Both the position numbers and the translations under genes were made by a program. 7,016 bases of DNA, from contig JAFGVT010000172.1 of the NCBI GenBank assembly GCA_016937825.1, positions 1 to 7,016 on the forward strand. Direction: 5' to 3'. The notes beneath the pieces are model-generated. The model saw only the letters and a program-made list of their open reading frames with translations, had not been told where the DNA came from and made no database searches. Shown here piece by piece: positions 1 through 6,996 of the stretch; position 1 is the stretch's first letter, and each line of letters opens with the position of its first letter. This DNA comes from Fidelibacterota bacterium (GTDB lineage Bacteria > Fidelibacterota > Fidelibacteria > Fidelibacterales > Fidelibacteraceae).

Positions 1-177
1 AAGAGTCCCGATCTCTCCGTAGGAAAATGTATTCTGTATGGCGCTGATCTCCCAGTAGCCCGTAACGGTATCCGCGCCGATGCCGAAGAATACGTACTGA
101 TTCGAGAACTGGATCTTCGTTGCATGTGCAGTTGCGAAAAAACAACAGAAAATGATCAAGGCTGTCAACTTTTTCAT
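1..177 (-). CDS. Exported protein of unknown function (N-terminal 59 residues, truncated by window edge)
   Basis: Reading the minus strand from the ATG at 177 gives 59 uninterrupted codons to the window edge, so the C-terminal part is missing. Residues 1-19 form a classic Sec signal peptide: MKK start, hydrophobic core LTALIIFCCFFAT, and a likely signal peptidase I site after A-H-A (residues 17-19). There is no lipobox, so a soluble periplasmic, outer-membrane or secreted protein is expected. The visible mature part is rich in aromatic residues and Gly/Thr/Ser (for example QYVFFGIGADTVTGYWEIS), which suits a beta-rich exported domain, but I do not recognise a family. The start is supported by a purine-rich RBS (GAGGGGG, five bases upstream of the ATG) and by a promoter at 227-257. 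The DUF6765 gene lies upstream on the same strand. Its stop is 146 bp from this start, and the separate promoter suggests independent expression. Confidence 0.75.
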   Translation of the reverse strand, partial: MKKLTALIIFCCFFATAHATKIQFSNQYVFFGIGADTVTGYWEISAIQNTFSYGEIGTL

Positions 178-182
178 CGTGT

Positions 183-189
183 CCCCCTC
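183..189 (-). promoter_or_regulatory. Shine-Dalgarno site of the truncated exported-protein gene
   Basis: On the minus strand GAGGGGG ends five bases before the ATG at 177. The purine run and spacing fix the start codon of a gene whose C-terminus lies outside the window. Confidence 0.6.
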
Positions 190-204
190 GATGTCGCGTT
201 CAGC

Positions 205-221
205 TCCGGAAAAGGTCCGGA
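205..221 (-). repeat. Paired TCCGGA palindromes at the predicted transcription start
   Basis: TCCGGA occurs twice (205-210 and 216-221), separated by five bases. Each copy is self-palindromic, and the two can also pair with each other as a 6-bp stem with a 5-base loop. On the minus strand the element begins about where transcription should start from the 227-257 promoter. It could be a protein-binding operator or a 5'-UTR stem. The arrangement is seen directly; the role is inferred. Confidence 0.4.
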
Positions 222-226
222 ACGAT

Positions 227-257
227 CAAAAATAGAAAAAAAGGGATTATCTTCAAA
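227..257 (-). promoter_or_regulatory. Bacteroidota-type promoter (TTTG-N19-TAnnTTTG)
   Basis: On the minus strand TTTG (254-257) is followed by 19 bases and then TATTTTTG (227-234). This exactly fits the -33/-7 consensus TTTG-N19-TAnnTTTG described for the primary sigma factor of Bacteroidota. The -7 element ends 49 bp before the ATG at 177, leaving a 5' UTR of roughly 40 bases that holds the TCCGGA pair and the RBS. It is the best single clue to the lineage in this window. Confidence 0.65.
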
Positions 258-284
258 GAAATTACGGGGTATACGGCGTTCCCG

Positions 285-298
285 TCACGGATCCGTGA
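285..298. repeat. 14-bp perfect palindrome TCACGGATCCGTGA
   Basis: The 14 bases equal their own reverse complement. The palindrome lies between the stop of the DUF6765 gene (324) and the promoter of the exported-protein gene (227-257). As RNA it would form a 5-bp stem with a GATC loop, but no T-run follows on either strand, so it is a poor intrinsic terminator. A dimeric regulator site about 30 bp upstream of the -33 element is an alternative. Confidence 0.4.
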
Positions 299-323
299 TC
301 GCGGACACAGATCGTCTCAGGTA

Positions 324-1430
324 TTAGAACAGACCGGCGCGCGAAACCAGGAGGTCATAGTGCTCTTTATACTCGCGTGCCGCCAGATAAAAAGCGTACC
401 AGTCGGTACGGGCAAAATCCGGGGCCGGATCTGCCGCATGAACAATGCTTTGGGTATATTTTTTCTTCCGGTAATCGCGAAAAGCGGCGCGGATCCAGGC
501 GTGCGGATCATAGTAAAGTGCCGGATCGTGTTCGTCAAAAAAACGGTTTTCCAGCAGAAAGGATTTCCAGACGGATGCGCTTTCACTCCGGGAAACGGGC
601 CGGACAAGCTGTTCCCGGAACCGGGATATGTCCTGAAATGCAACCGGGTCGCCGAGGATCTTGGGATGCAGGGCGATCAGGCGTTTCAGCACATCTGCGA
701 TCTCATCGAAAGCGGCTTGGTAGCGTTTAGGGTTGCTGACGGTGCCGCTGTCGGCATAATGCGTGATGAAGGATTTGCCGGTATCGTATTTATAGTGCCA
801 TTCTGCGGAGGCGATATCCGGAAGCAGTCCGACGTGGCTGTGGCTGTACATCGGCAGGATGCGTCCGAAAAGACGGGAGAACAGTCCGTCGAAATTGATC
901 AGGTACCAGGTGACAAGCCGGTCGTCCAGGCCTTCCACGGTGGAACGGACGTAACCCAGCCCCTGCACGCGGTTCAGGCGGCTGATAATGGCGCTGAACC
1001 CCTGGTGCGCCCAGGCATCGCCCAGCACGTGCAGGAGAATGCCCACATGATAGGGGTCACCGGACTTCAGGGCTTTCTCCATGAGGGTCTTGAGCAAGGG
1101 TGAATCCGGAAACGTGCGCATTTTCTCTTGAAAACGGCTTCCGCGCAGCGCAGGAATAAAATGGAAGGGAGCCAGTTCTTCGGTCATTTTACGATGCCGG
1201 TAGCTCCACACCGTCATGATGCGGGGACAGGTCGCACACCGGTCAAGCCCCCGGCGCTTTCCAAAGATATGACATTTTGTTCCGCGGGGCGTTCTCTTGA
1301 AATACACGCGTTCGATCAGCGCATCGTCGACAAATTGAGAAGAATAGGCGATCCGGTAGGATACTTCCTTATTGATGCCCAGCATCCTGCACAGGGCGAG
1401 CACCGCATAGTAATGACTTCCGCATTCCAT
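324..1430 (-). CDS. DUF6765 family protein, putative metal-dependent hydrolase-like
   Basis: The 368-residue product matches my recollection of the DUF6765 family across its length. It has an N-terminal HYY (residues 6-8), AYSSQFVDDA (28-37), PFHFIPAL (88-95), an HVLGDAWAHQGF block (134-145) and HSHVGLLPD (196-205) followed by WHYKYDTG. These conserved His/Asp residues, especially H134-x3-D138-x3-H142, resemble metal-binding helices of zinc phospholipase C/P1-nuclease-type enzymes, but no activity is established and the likeness is my inference. No signal peptide or membrane helix is evident, so a cytoplasmic location is likely. Residues about 50-72 look like an insertion containing C53 and a CATC pair (C65, C68). 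The ATG at 1430 is the first possible standard start after an in-frame stop and fits the family N-terminus, although no Shine-Dalgarno is visible. It is transcribed divergently from the SDR gene. Confidence 0.8.
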   Translation of the reverse strand: MECGSHYYAVLALCRMLGINKEVSYRIAYSSQFVDDALIERVYFKRTPRGTKCHIFGKRRGLDRCATCPRIMTVWSYRHRKMTEELAPFHFIPALRGSRFQEKMRTFPDSPLLKTLMEKALKSGDPYHVGILLHVLGDAWAHQGFSAIISRLNRVQGLGYVRSTVEGLDDRLVTWYLINFDGLFSRLFGRILPMYSHSHVGLLPDIASAEWHYKYDTGKSFITHYADSGTVSNPKRYQAAFDEIADVLKRLIALHPKILGDPVAFQDISRFREQLVRPVSRSESASVWKSFLLENRFFDEHDPALYYDPHAWIRAAFRDYRKKKYTQSIVHAADPAPDFARTDWYAFYLAAREYKEHYDLLVSRAGLF

Positions 1431-1516
1431 GGGGTGAATATAGAGGAAATAAAAGACAAGTAAAAAACTATTTTTAACGGAACGGCAGGGGATTTTTTAT
1501 ATGCGGGCTTTTTCCT

Positions 1517-1530
1517 GGCAGCGTGCTGCC
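1517..1530. repeat. GC-rich palindrome GGCAGCGTGCTGCC in the divergent intergenic region
   Basis: GGCAGC and GCTGCC flank a central GT, giving a nearly perfect dyad. TTTT follows on the plus strand. It lies between the divergent starts at 1430 (minus) and 1631 (plus). No plus-strand gene ends just upstream, so a terminator has no obvious client. An operator shared by the two divergent genes is more plausible, though a short hairpin (5-bp stem, 4-base loop) before TTTT cannot be excluded. Confidence 0.4.
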
Positions 1531-1581
1531 TTTTAAATGTCCAATCCGCTGATCCTGAACGATTTCATCCGGCATTTTGTG

Positions 1582-1587
1582 TATAAT
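1582..1587 (+). promoter_or_regulatory. Candidate -10 element TATAAT for the SDR gene
   Basis: A perfect TATAAT sits 43 bp upstream of the SDR start codon. No convincing -35 lies 16-18 bp upstream (the bases there read ACGATT or similar), and no Bacteroidota-type -33 TTTG is at the right distance. It is offered as the most likely start region for transcription of the gene. Confidence 0.35.
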
Positions 1588-1617
1588 TTCCAAGAAAGAT
1601 ATAAATCGACCTCACAC

Positions 1618-1623
1618 AAGGAG
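1618..1623 (+). promoter_or_regulatory. Shine-Dalgarno site that sets the SDR start
   Basis: AAGGAG lies seven bases before the ATG at 1631. It favours this start over an in-frame ATG at 1577, whose extra 18 codons would precede the nucleotide-binding motif that normally opens these proteins. Confidence 0.7.
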
Positions 1624-1630
1624 CCATCTT

Positions 1631-2665
1631 ATGCGTATCCTGATCACCGGTGCCTCGGGTACAATCGGTTCAGCTCTGCTGAAACAGCTCGGCGAACAGT
1701 CCGAACGGCACGATATTACCGTGTTTGACATCGAGACCCGGCAATCCCGCCGGCTTTTCTCGTCCTACCAAAACCGGATCAAGATCTTTTTTGGAGATAT
1801 CACCCGCCAGGATGACGTCGACGCCGCCTGCAGTGACCAGGACGTGATCATTCATCTTGCGGCGATCATCCCGCCCCTGGCGGACCGGTATCCCGATCTG
1901 GCTCGCAGGGTGAATGTGGACGGAACCCGGCATGTCCTTTCGGCGATGCAGCGTCTTTCTCCCGGCGCTTTCCTGTGTTACGCTTCGTCGATTGCCGTTT
2001 ACGGGGACCGCATCAAGGATCCGGAGATCCGCGTCACCGACCCCCTGCAGGTCAGCCAGGGTGATGCCTATGCAGAAAGCAAGATAGCAACTGAAGCATT
2101 GATCCGAAACGCCTCCGTCGACTGGACGATCTTCCGTCTGACGGCCATCATGGGCGTAAAGAACCATAAGGTTTCGGGGATCATGTTCCATATGCCGTTG
2201 AACACGCCGCTCGAGATCGCCACGCCCGAAGATGCCGCCCGCGCCTTTCTGCACGCGATAGAGAACCGCGCATTGTTGACGAAAAAAGTCTTTAATCTGG
2301 GGGGCGGACCCTTGTGCCGGATACGGTATCATGAATTCATTCAGCGTTCCTTCAGGCTCTTCGGCCTGGGCAAACTGAACTTCCCTGCCTTAGCCTTTGC
2401 CCGCAAAAATTTCCATTGTGGGTATTATCTGGACGGTGACGAACTGGAAAACATCCTGCATTTCCGCCGGGATACTATCGAAAGCTATTTTTCCCGGATC
2501 AAACGGTCGGTTCCCGAGATACGGAAATGGTTCACCTATATGTTCTGCATCGCGATCAAACGCCATCTGCTTCGTCTTTCGGAGCCCTGGAAGGCCCTGA
2601 GAACCAAGGACAGCACCTTGATACGAAGGTTCTTCGGCGAAGAAACGCTTCCGGTTCTGAAATAA
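1631..2665 (+). CDS. NAD(P)-dependent epimerase/dehydratase family protein (extended SDR)
   Basis: The 344-residue product is an extended short-chain dehydrogenase/reductase. The Rossmann motif GASGTIG is at residues 7-13. An acidic residue after strand 2 (VFDIE, D33) suggests NAD preference. The family pattern HLAA is at 75-78, followed by NVDGT (95-99). The active site is represented by the serine pair in YASS (117-120) and Y147-x3-K151 (YAESK). Such proteins usually act on nucleotide sugars or related metabolites, but the substrate cannot be read from the sequence. The C-terminal part (about 230-344) is unusually basic and aromatic, with no membrane helix that I can support. The gene stands alone: upstream is the divergent DUF6765 gene, and downstream 169 bp with a separate promoter precede the lipoprotein gene. 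The start is chosen from the RBS and the motif position. Confidence 0.82.
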   Translation: MRILITGASGTIGSALLKQLGEQSERHDITVFDIETRQSRRLFSSYQNRIKIFFGDITRQDDVDAACSDQDVIIHLAAIIPPLADRYPDLARRVNVDGTRHVLSAMQRLSPGAFLCYASSIAVYGDRIKDPEIRVTDPLQVSQGDAYAESKIATEALIRNASVDWTIFRLTAIMGVKNHKVSGIMFHMPLNTPLEIATPEDAARAFLHAIENRALLTKKVFNLGGGPLCRIRYHEFIQRSFRLFGLGKLNFPALAFARKNFHCGYYLDGDELENILHFRRDTIESYFSRIKRSVPEIRKWFTYMFCIAIKRHLLRLSEPWKALRTKDSTLIRRFFGEETLPVLK

Positions 2666-2707
2666 TCTCAAGAATTGACTTCTGACATTTTCAGGTAAAG
2701 CTCGCCC

Positions 2708-2724
2708 GGCAAAGCTGTTTTGCC
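2708..2724 (+). terminator. Weak hairpin after the SDR gene, possible terminator
   Basis: GGCAAA (2708-2713) and TTTGCC (2719-2724) form a 6-bp stem with a 5-base loop, 42 bp after the SDR stop. Only scattered Ts follow, so termination strength is doubtful. It lies between the SDR gene and the next promoter, where a transcription end would make sense. Confidence 0.25.
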
Positions 2725-2781
2725 TGTTCGTTTCGTTGCGGCGGGAAAAGTTACAGCCCGGGATCAGTATGCTTTCTCGTT

Positions 2782-2809
2782 TTGATTTTACCGTTTTATT
2801 TCGTATAAT
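2782..2809 (+). promoter_or_regulatory. Sigma70-like promoter for the lipoprotein-trxB operon
   Basis: TTGATT (2782-2787), 16 bases, then a perfect TATAAT (2804-2809). The same stretch also reads TTTG-N19-TA, so its upstream half fits the Bacteroidota -33 element too. Transcription would begin near 2816, about 20 bases before the start codon at 2835. This supports that start over an in-frame upstream ATG at 2736, which precedes the promoter. Confidence 0.6.
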
Positions 2810-2834
2810 AAATGCTGATAAAAACAGGCTGACC

Positions 2835-3731
2835 ATGTTAAAACGCCTTTCGAATATCCTGTCCGTCCCAGTCTTGTTCCTGCTGCTGCTTTCCTGCGGT
2901 TCGCCCGGATATTTCGAGGGTGAATTCACGCGCGTGGCCGACGAGCTGAATTTTCCCGAAGGGCCCGCATGGCGGCAGGACGAACTGGTGTTTTCCAATT
3001 GTTACAGCGGCTGGATCGGCCGGATACAAGATCAGGTCCTGGATACGCTGCTGAGCGCCCGGGACGGACTTGTGAACACGAACGGCACCGTCTATGACGC
3101 AGAGGGGAATCTATATATCTGCGAGTACGGCAAAGGATCGATCCTGAAGTACTCGGCAAAGGGCGTCCTGACGACCCTGAGCGCCCGGGACCATCACGGC
3201 AAGCGTTTCAACCGGCCGAACGATATCGCGGTCTCGCCCTCGGGCATGGTCTATTTCACCGATCCGAAAAGTTACAATAAGGACATATACGACGGACGTT
3301 TGTTCCGGGTGGATCCCCGGACCGGAACGACGGTCTGGTTGATCGACGGACTGCAATTCCCGAACGGCTTGTGCTTTTCCCCGGACGGACAGGTCCTCTA
3401 TGTCGGCGAATCCGTCAATAAGAACATCCTGAAAGTGACCTGCGGGATGGGCATTCTCGATACGCTGATCACCCTCCCCTCCGGGAACCAGGATCCCGAC
3501 GGAATGGACTGCGATGTGAAGGGAAACCTGTATGTCGCCTATTTCGGCGGCGGCAAGATCTATGTAGTGTCCCCTGAAGGGACATTGCTGGACAGCCTAA
3601 AAACTCCCGGTAAAAAACCCAGCAACCTCGAGTTCGGCGGAGCCGACATGAAGACGCTCTATGTTACCGAATGCGAGACCAACAGCATCTATGCGATCCG
3701 TACGAAACATGCGGGAGCGAAAAAACAGTGA
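2835..3731 (+). CDS. SMP-30/gluconolactonase-like beta-propeller lipoprotein
   Basis: The 298-residue product belongs to the SMP-30/gluconolactonase/LRE-like propeller family, whose members hydrolyse lactones or related esters using one divalent metal. Residues 1-21 are a lipoprotein signal peptide: basic start MLKR, hydrophobic core, lipobox L-L-S-C21. The mature protein should therefore be lipid-anchored outside the cytoplasm. Family landmarks follow in order: FPEGPAW (40-46, with E42 as expected metal ligand), RPNDIAVSPSG (127-137, N129), VYFTDP (139-144), FPNGLCFSPDG (175-185, N177), a PDGMD block (221-225, D222) and GNLYVAYFGGG (230-240). All four expected metal-ligand positions appear present. 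The ATG at 2835 is chosen because the signal peptide begins there and the promoter ends at 2809; the RBS is weak (CAGG). trxB starts 13 bp after its stop. The natural substrate is unknown. Confidence 0.82.
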   Translation: MLKRLSNILSVPVLFLLLLSCGSPGYFEGEFTRVADELNFPEGPAWRQDELVFSNCYSGWIGRIQDQVLDTLLSARDGLVNTNGTVYDAEGNLYICEYGKGSILKYSAKGVLTTLSARDHHGKRFNRPNDIAVSPSGMVYFTDPKSYNKDIYDGRLFRVDPRTGTTVWLIDGLQFPNGLCFSPDGQVLYVGESVNKNILKVTCGMGILDTLITLPSGNQDPDGMDCDVKGNLYVAYFGGGKIYVVSPEGTLLDSLKTPGKKPSNLEFGGADMKTLYVTECETNSIYAIRTKHAGAKKQ

Positions 3732-3733
3732 TA

Positions 3734-3738
3734 AAGGA
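3734..3738 (+). promoter_or_regulatory. Shine-Dalgarno site of trxB
   Basis: AAGGA lies six bases before the ATG at 3745. It rules out in-frame starts at 3661, 3691 and 3709, which would overlap the lipoprotein gene and add a tail absent from thioredoxin reductases. Confidence 0.7.
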
Positions 3739-3744
3739 CATAAA

Positions 3745-4686
<942 letters not shown>

Positions 4687-4693
4687 ATTTCTA

Positions 4694-4724
4694 TTTGATT
4701 ACTAGGGGTGAAGGTGTAAATTCA
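4694..4724 (+). promoter_or_regulatory. Candidate FCB-type promoter for eno
   Basis: TTTG (4694-4697) is followed by 19 bases and TAAATTCA (4717-4724), which agrees with TAnnTTTG at four of six fixed positions. Its downstream half lies inside the hairpin at 4706-4727. Transcription would start about 25-30 bases before the eno ATG. The match is partial. Confidence 0.3.
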
Positions 4725-4727
4725 CCC
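4706..4727 (+). terminator. Hairpin between trxB and eno, possible weak terminator or attenuator
   Basis: GGGTGAA (4706-4712) and TTCACCC (4721-4727) form a perfect 7-bp stem with an 8-base loop, 19 bp after the trxB stop. GGATTTTAAAC follows, so the T-run is short (four) and displaced. It could end trxB transcripts inefficiently, or act as a stem in the eno leader if transcription passes through. Confidence 0.4.
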
Positions 4728-4743
4728 GGATTTTAAACAAAAC

Positions 4744-4748
4744 GGAGG
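4744..4748 (+). promoter_or_regulatory. Strong Shine-Dalgarno site of eno
   Basis: GGAGG lies eight bases before the ATG at 4757. A second in-frame ATG at 4763 is also possible, but would be 14 bases from the RBS. Confidence 0.7.
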
Positions 4749-4753
4749 AATAA

Positions 4754-6043
<1,290 letters not shown>

Positions 6044-6060
6044 TACCGCAATGTTCCATG

Positions 6061-6099
6061 ACAAAGAGCGGGGGAACATCTCCCGCTCTTTGTATTTTT
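6061..6099 (+). terminator. Strong intrinsic terminator of eno
   Basis: ACAAAGAGCGGG (6061-6072) pairs perfectly with CCCGCTCTTTGT (6082-6093), a 12-bp stem with a 9-base loop (one further G-T wobble possible), followed by ATTTTT. The opposite strand has no T-run after the stem, so it acts only on plus-strand transcripts. It begins 17 bp after the eno stop and ends five bases before the next start codon. Confidence 0.88.
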
Positions 6100-6104
6100 A
6101 ACTT

Positions 6105-6419
6105 ATGATGGTTTACCGGACAAAGAAAGCATCTCCCCTTGACGCCCGTGCGCGCATCAAGATCATCCTGATCGTGATCCTTCTCTGCATTGCGTTTCTT
6201 TTACTGAACCAGAACGGATTGATCCGGCTCTTTCAGGCCGAACACGAACACCGGACGCTGATCGAAAAAAAGGAATCCCTGGAACAGCGTTCGAAAGAGC
6301 TGCAGGAAGAGAAAGAAAAGCTCCAGACGGATACGAAGCACATTGAAAAAGTTGCCCGGGAACAGTACAACATGGTCCAGCCCGGTGAAAAGGTCTTTAA
6401 GGTCATCGAAGAAGAATAG
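6105..6419 (+). CDS. Septum formation initiator family protein (FtsB/DivIC-like)
   Basis: The 104-residue product has the layout of the FtsB/DivIC family: a short basic cytoplasmic N-terminus, one membrane helix (about 18-34), the NQNGLIRLF segment (35-43), a charged coiled coil (about 45-80) and the family C-terminal block IEKVAREQYNMVQPGEKVFKV (80-100, quoted in part: AREQYNMVQPGE). Such bitopic proteins join FtsL and FtsQ/DivIB in the divisome and link septal peptidoglycan synthesis to FtsZ. Location after eno is common for ftsB in many bacteria. The start is an ATG at 6105 or the next codon at 6108; an in-frame stop at 6099 excludes anything earlier. No Shine-Dalgarno is present, because the sequence immediately upstream is the T-run and stem of the eno terminator. 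FtsB and DivIC cannot be told apart here, so no symbol is given. Confidence 0.85.
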   Translation: MMVYRTKKASPLDARARIKIILIVILLCIAFLLLNQNGLIRLFQAEHEHRTLIEKKESLEQRSKELQEEKEKLQTDTKHIEKVAREQYNMVQPGEKVFKVIEEE

Positions 6420-6529
6420 CTCCTAAGCGGTCGGTCCGGCGCATCAAGGTTCACCCGGTCCCCGCATGTCTTCGGTTCGCCGCTTCATGTTTTGGTTCGT
6501 GTTTTACGTTCATGTTTTTATTTTTTTCA

Positions 6530-6560
6530 TTTCTCTTTCTTCTTTTTTTCACTATCTTGC
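6530..6560 (+). promoter_or_regulatory. Candidate FCB-type promoter of the AtpI-like gene in a T-rich tract
   Basis: TTTC (6530-6533), 19 bases, then TATCTTGC (6553-6560) approximates TTTG-N19-TAnnTTTG. The spacer is pyrimidine-rich, part of a T-dominated stretch from about 6487 to 6551. The -7 element ends 20 bp before the start codon at 6580, leaving a short leader. It would be the promoter of the presumed ATP synthase operon. Confidence 0.45.
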
Positions 6561-6567
6561 CCCCGTT

Positions 6568-6574
6568 AAGGAAG
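6568..6574 (+). promoter_or_regulatory. Shine-Dalgarno site that sets the AtpI-like start
   Basis: AAGGAAG lies five bases before the ATG at 6580. It is the reason for preferring this start over the ATG at 6466, which would add 38 codons translated from the T-rich promoter region. Confidence 0.65.
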
Positions 6575-6579
6575 TGGGT

Positions 6580-6996
6580 ATGGCAGATCATTCAGGACTA
6601 TCAGATAAATCGTGGCATTCCGTATGGATGAAGACGCGTTTTTATATCATCATTACCCTTGTGACCGCCATCCTTCTGGGCATGCTGATCCGGCTGAATC
6701 ACGCGGAATATCTGCCTGAAAACTCCATCCCTGCCCTCCTCAGCCTTGCCAACGCCGTCACGGCCTATGTCATTTCAAAACACAAGCAGGGAGACCGCAG
6801 CTATCAGGAGATGATGAAGCACGTCGCCCGGTGGACAGTGACCCGTTTCCTGAGCATGGCAGTCATCATCGTTCTTCTTATCTTAACAAAAACGGTCCAG
6901 CCGGTCCAGTTCATCTTCTCCTTTATCGGGTTCTACATCCTGCATCAGGTCATTGAGATCGGGATCCTGCAGCTGGAAGCGAAAGAAATCTCATGA
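6580..6996 (+). CDS. Small four-helix membrane protein, AtpI-like (ATP synthase-associated)
   Basis: The 138-residue product has four predicted membrane helices: about 21-38, 50-66, 88-104 and 109-130. Between helices 2 and 3 is a basic cytoplasmic-type loop (KHKQGDRSYQEMMKH), and helix 4 ends in FYILHQVIEIGIL, a pattern I associate with AtpI-type proteins encoded in front of atpB. AtpI proteins assist assembly of the c-ring and are variable in sequence, so the assignment rests on topology, size and position. The stop overlaps the next start (ATGA at 6993-6996), which indicates translational coupling with a gene that is probably atpB. A longer reading from 6466 is possible but would be a Phe-rich tail encoded by low-complexity DNA that also holds a promoter-like signal. 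No key catalytic residue can be checked in this family. Confidence 0.6.
   Translation: MADHSGLSDKSWHSVWMKTRFYIIITLVTAILLGMLIRLNHAEYLPENSIPALLSLANAVTAYVISKHKQGDRSYQEMMKHVARWTVTRFLSMAVIIVLLILTKTVQPVQFIFSFIGFYILHQVIEIGILQLEAKEIS

Noticed and set aside
264..285. ACGGG/CCCGT inverted repeat as terminator of the DUF6765 gene
   Set aside because: Only a 5-bp stem with a 12-base loop and no T-run after it on the minus strand.
124..327. 67-codon plus-strand open frame across the left intergenic region
   Set aside because: It overlaps the signal-peptide gene and its promoter on the other strand and encodes a charged low-complexity peptide without an RBS.
360..1103. 247-codon open frame on the plus strand opposite the DUF6765 gene
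   Set aside because: Its translation has no recognisable domain, and it lies entirely antisense to a gene whose protein matches a known family.
1431..1490. In-frame upstream extension of the DUF6765 gene on the minus strand (hydrophobic stretch reading FLLVFYFLYIHP)
   Set aside because: No ATG, GTG or TTG start exists between the upstream in-frame stop and the ATG at 1430, and the family N-terminus fits that ATG.
2736..2834. 33-codon N-terminal extension of the SMP-30-like protein
   Set aside because: It would bury the lipoprotein signal peptide inside the protein and start upstream of the promoter at 2782-2809.
6466..6579. 38-codon N-terminal extension of the AtpI-like protein
   Set aside because: It would encode a Phe-rich tail from the T-rich tract that contains a promoter-like signal; a good RBS precedes the ATG at 6580.
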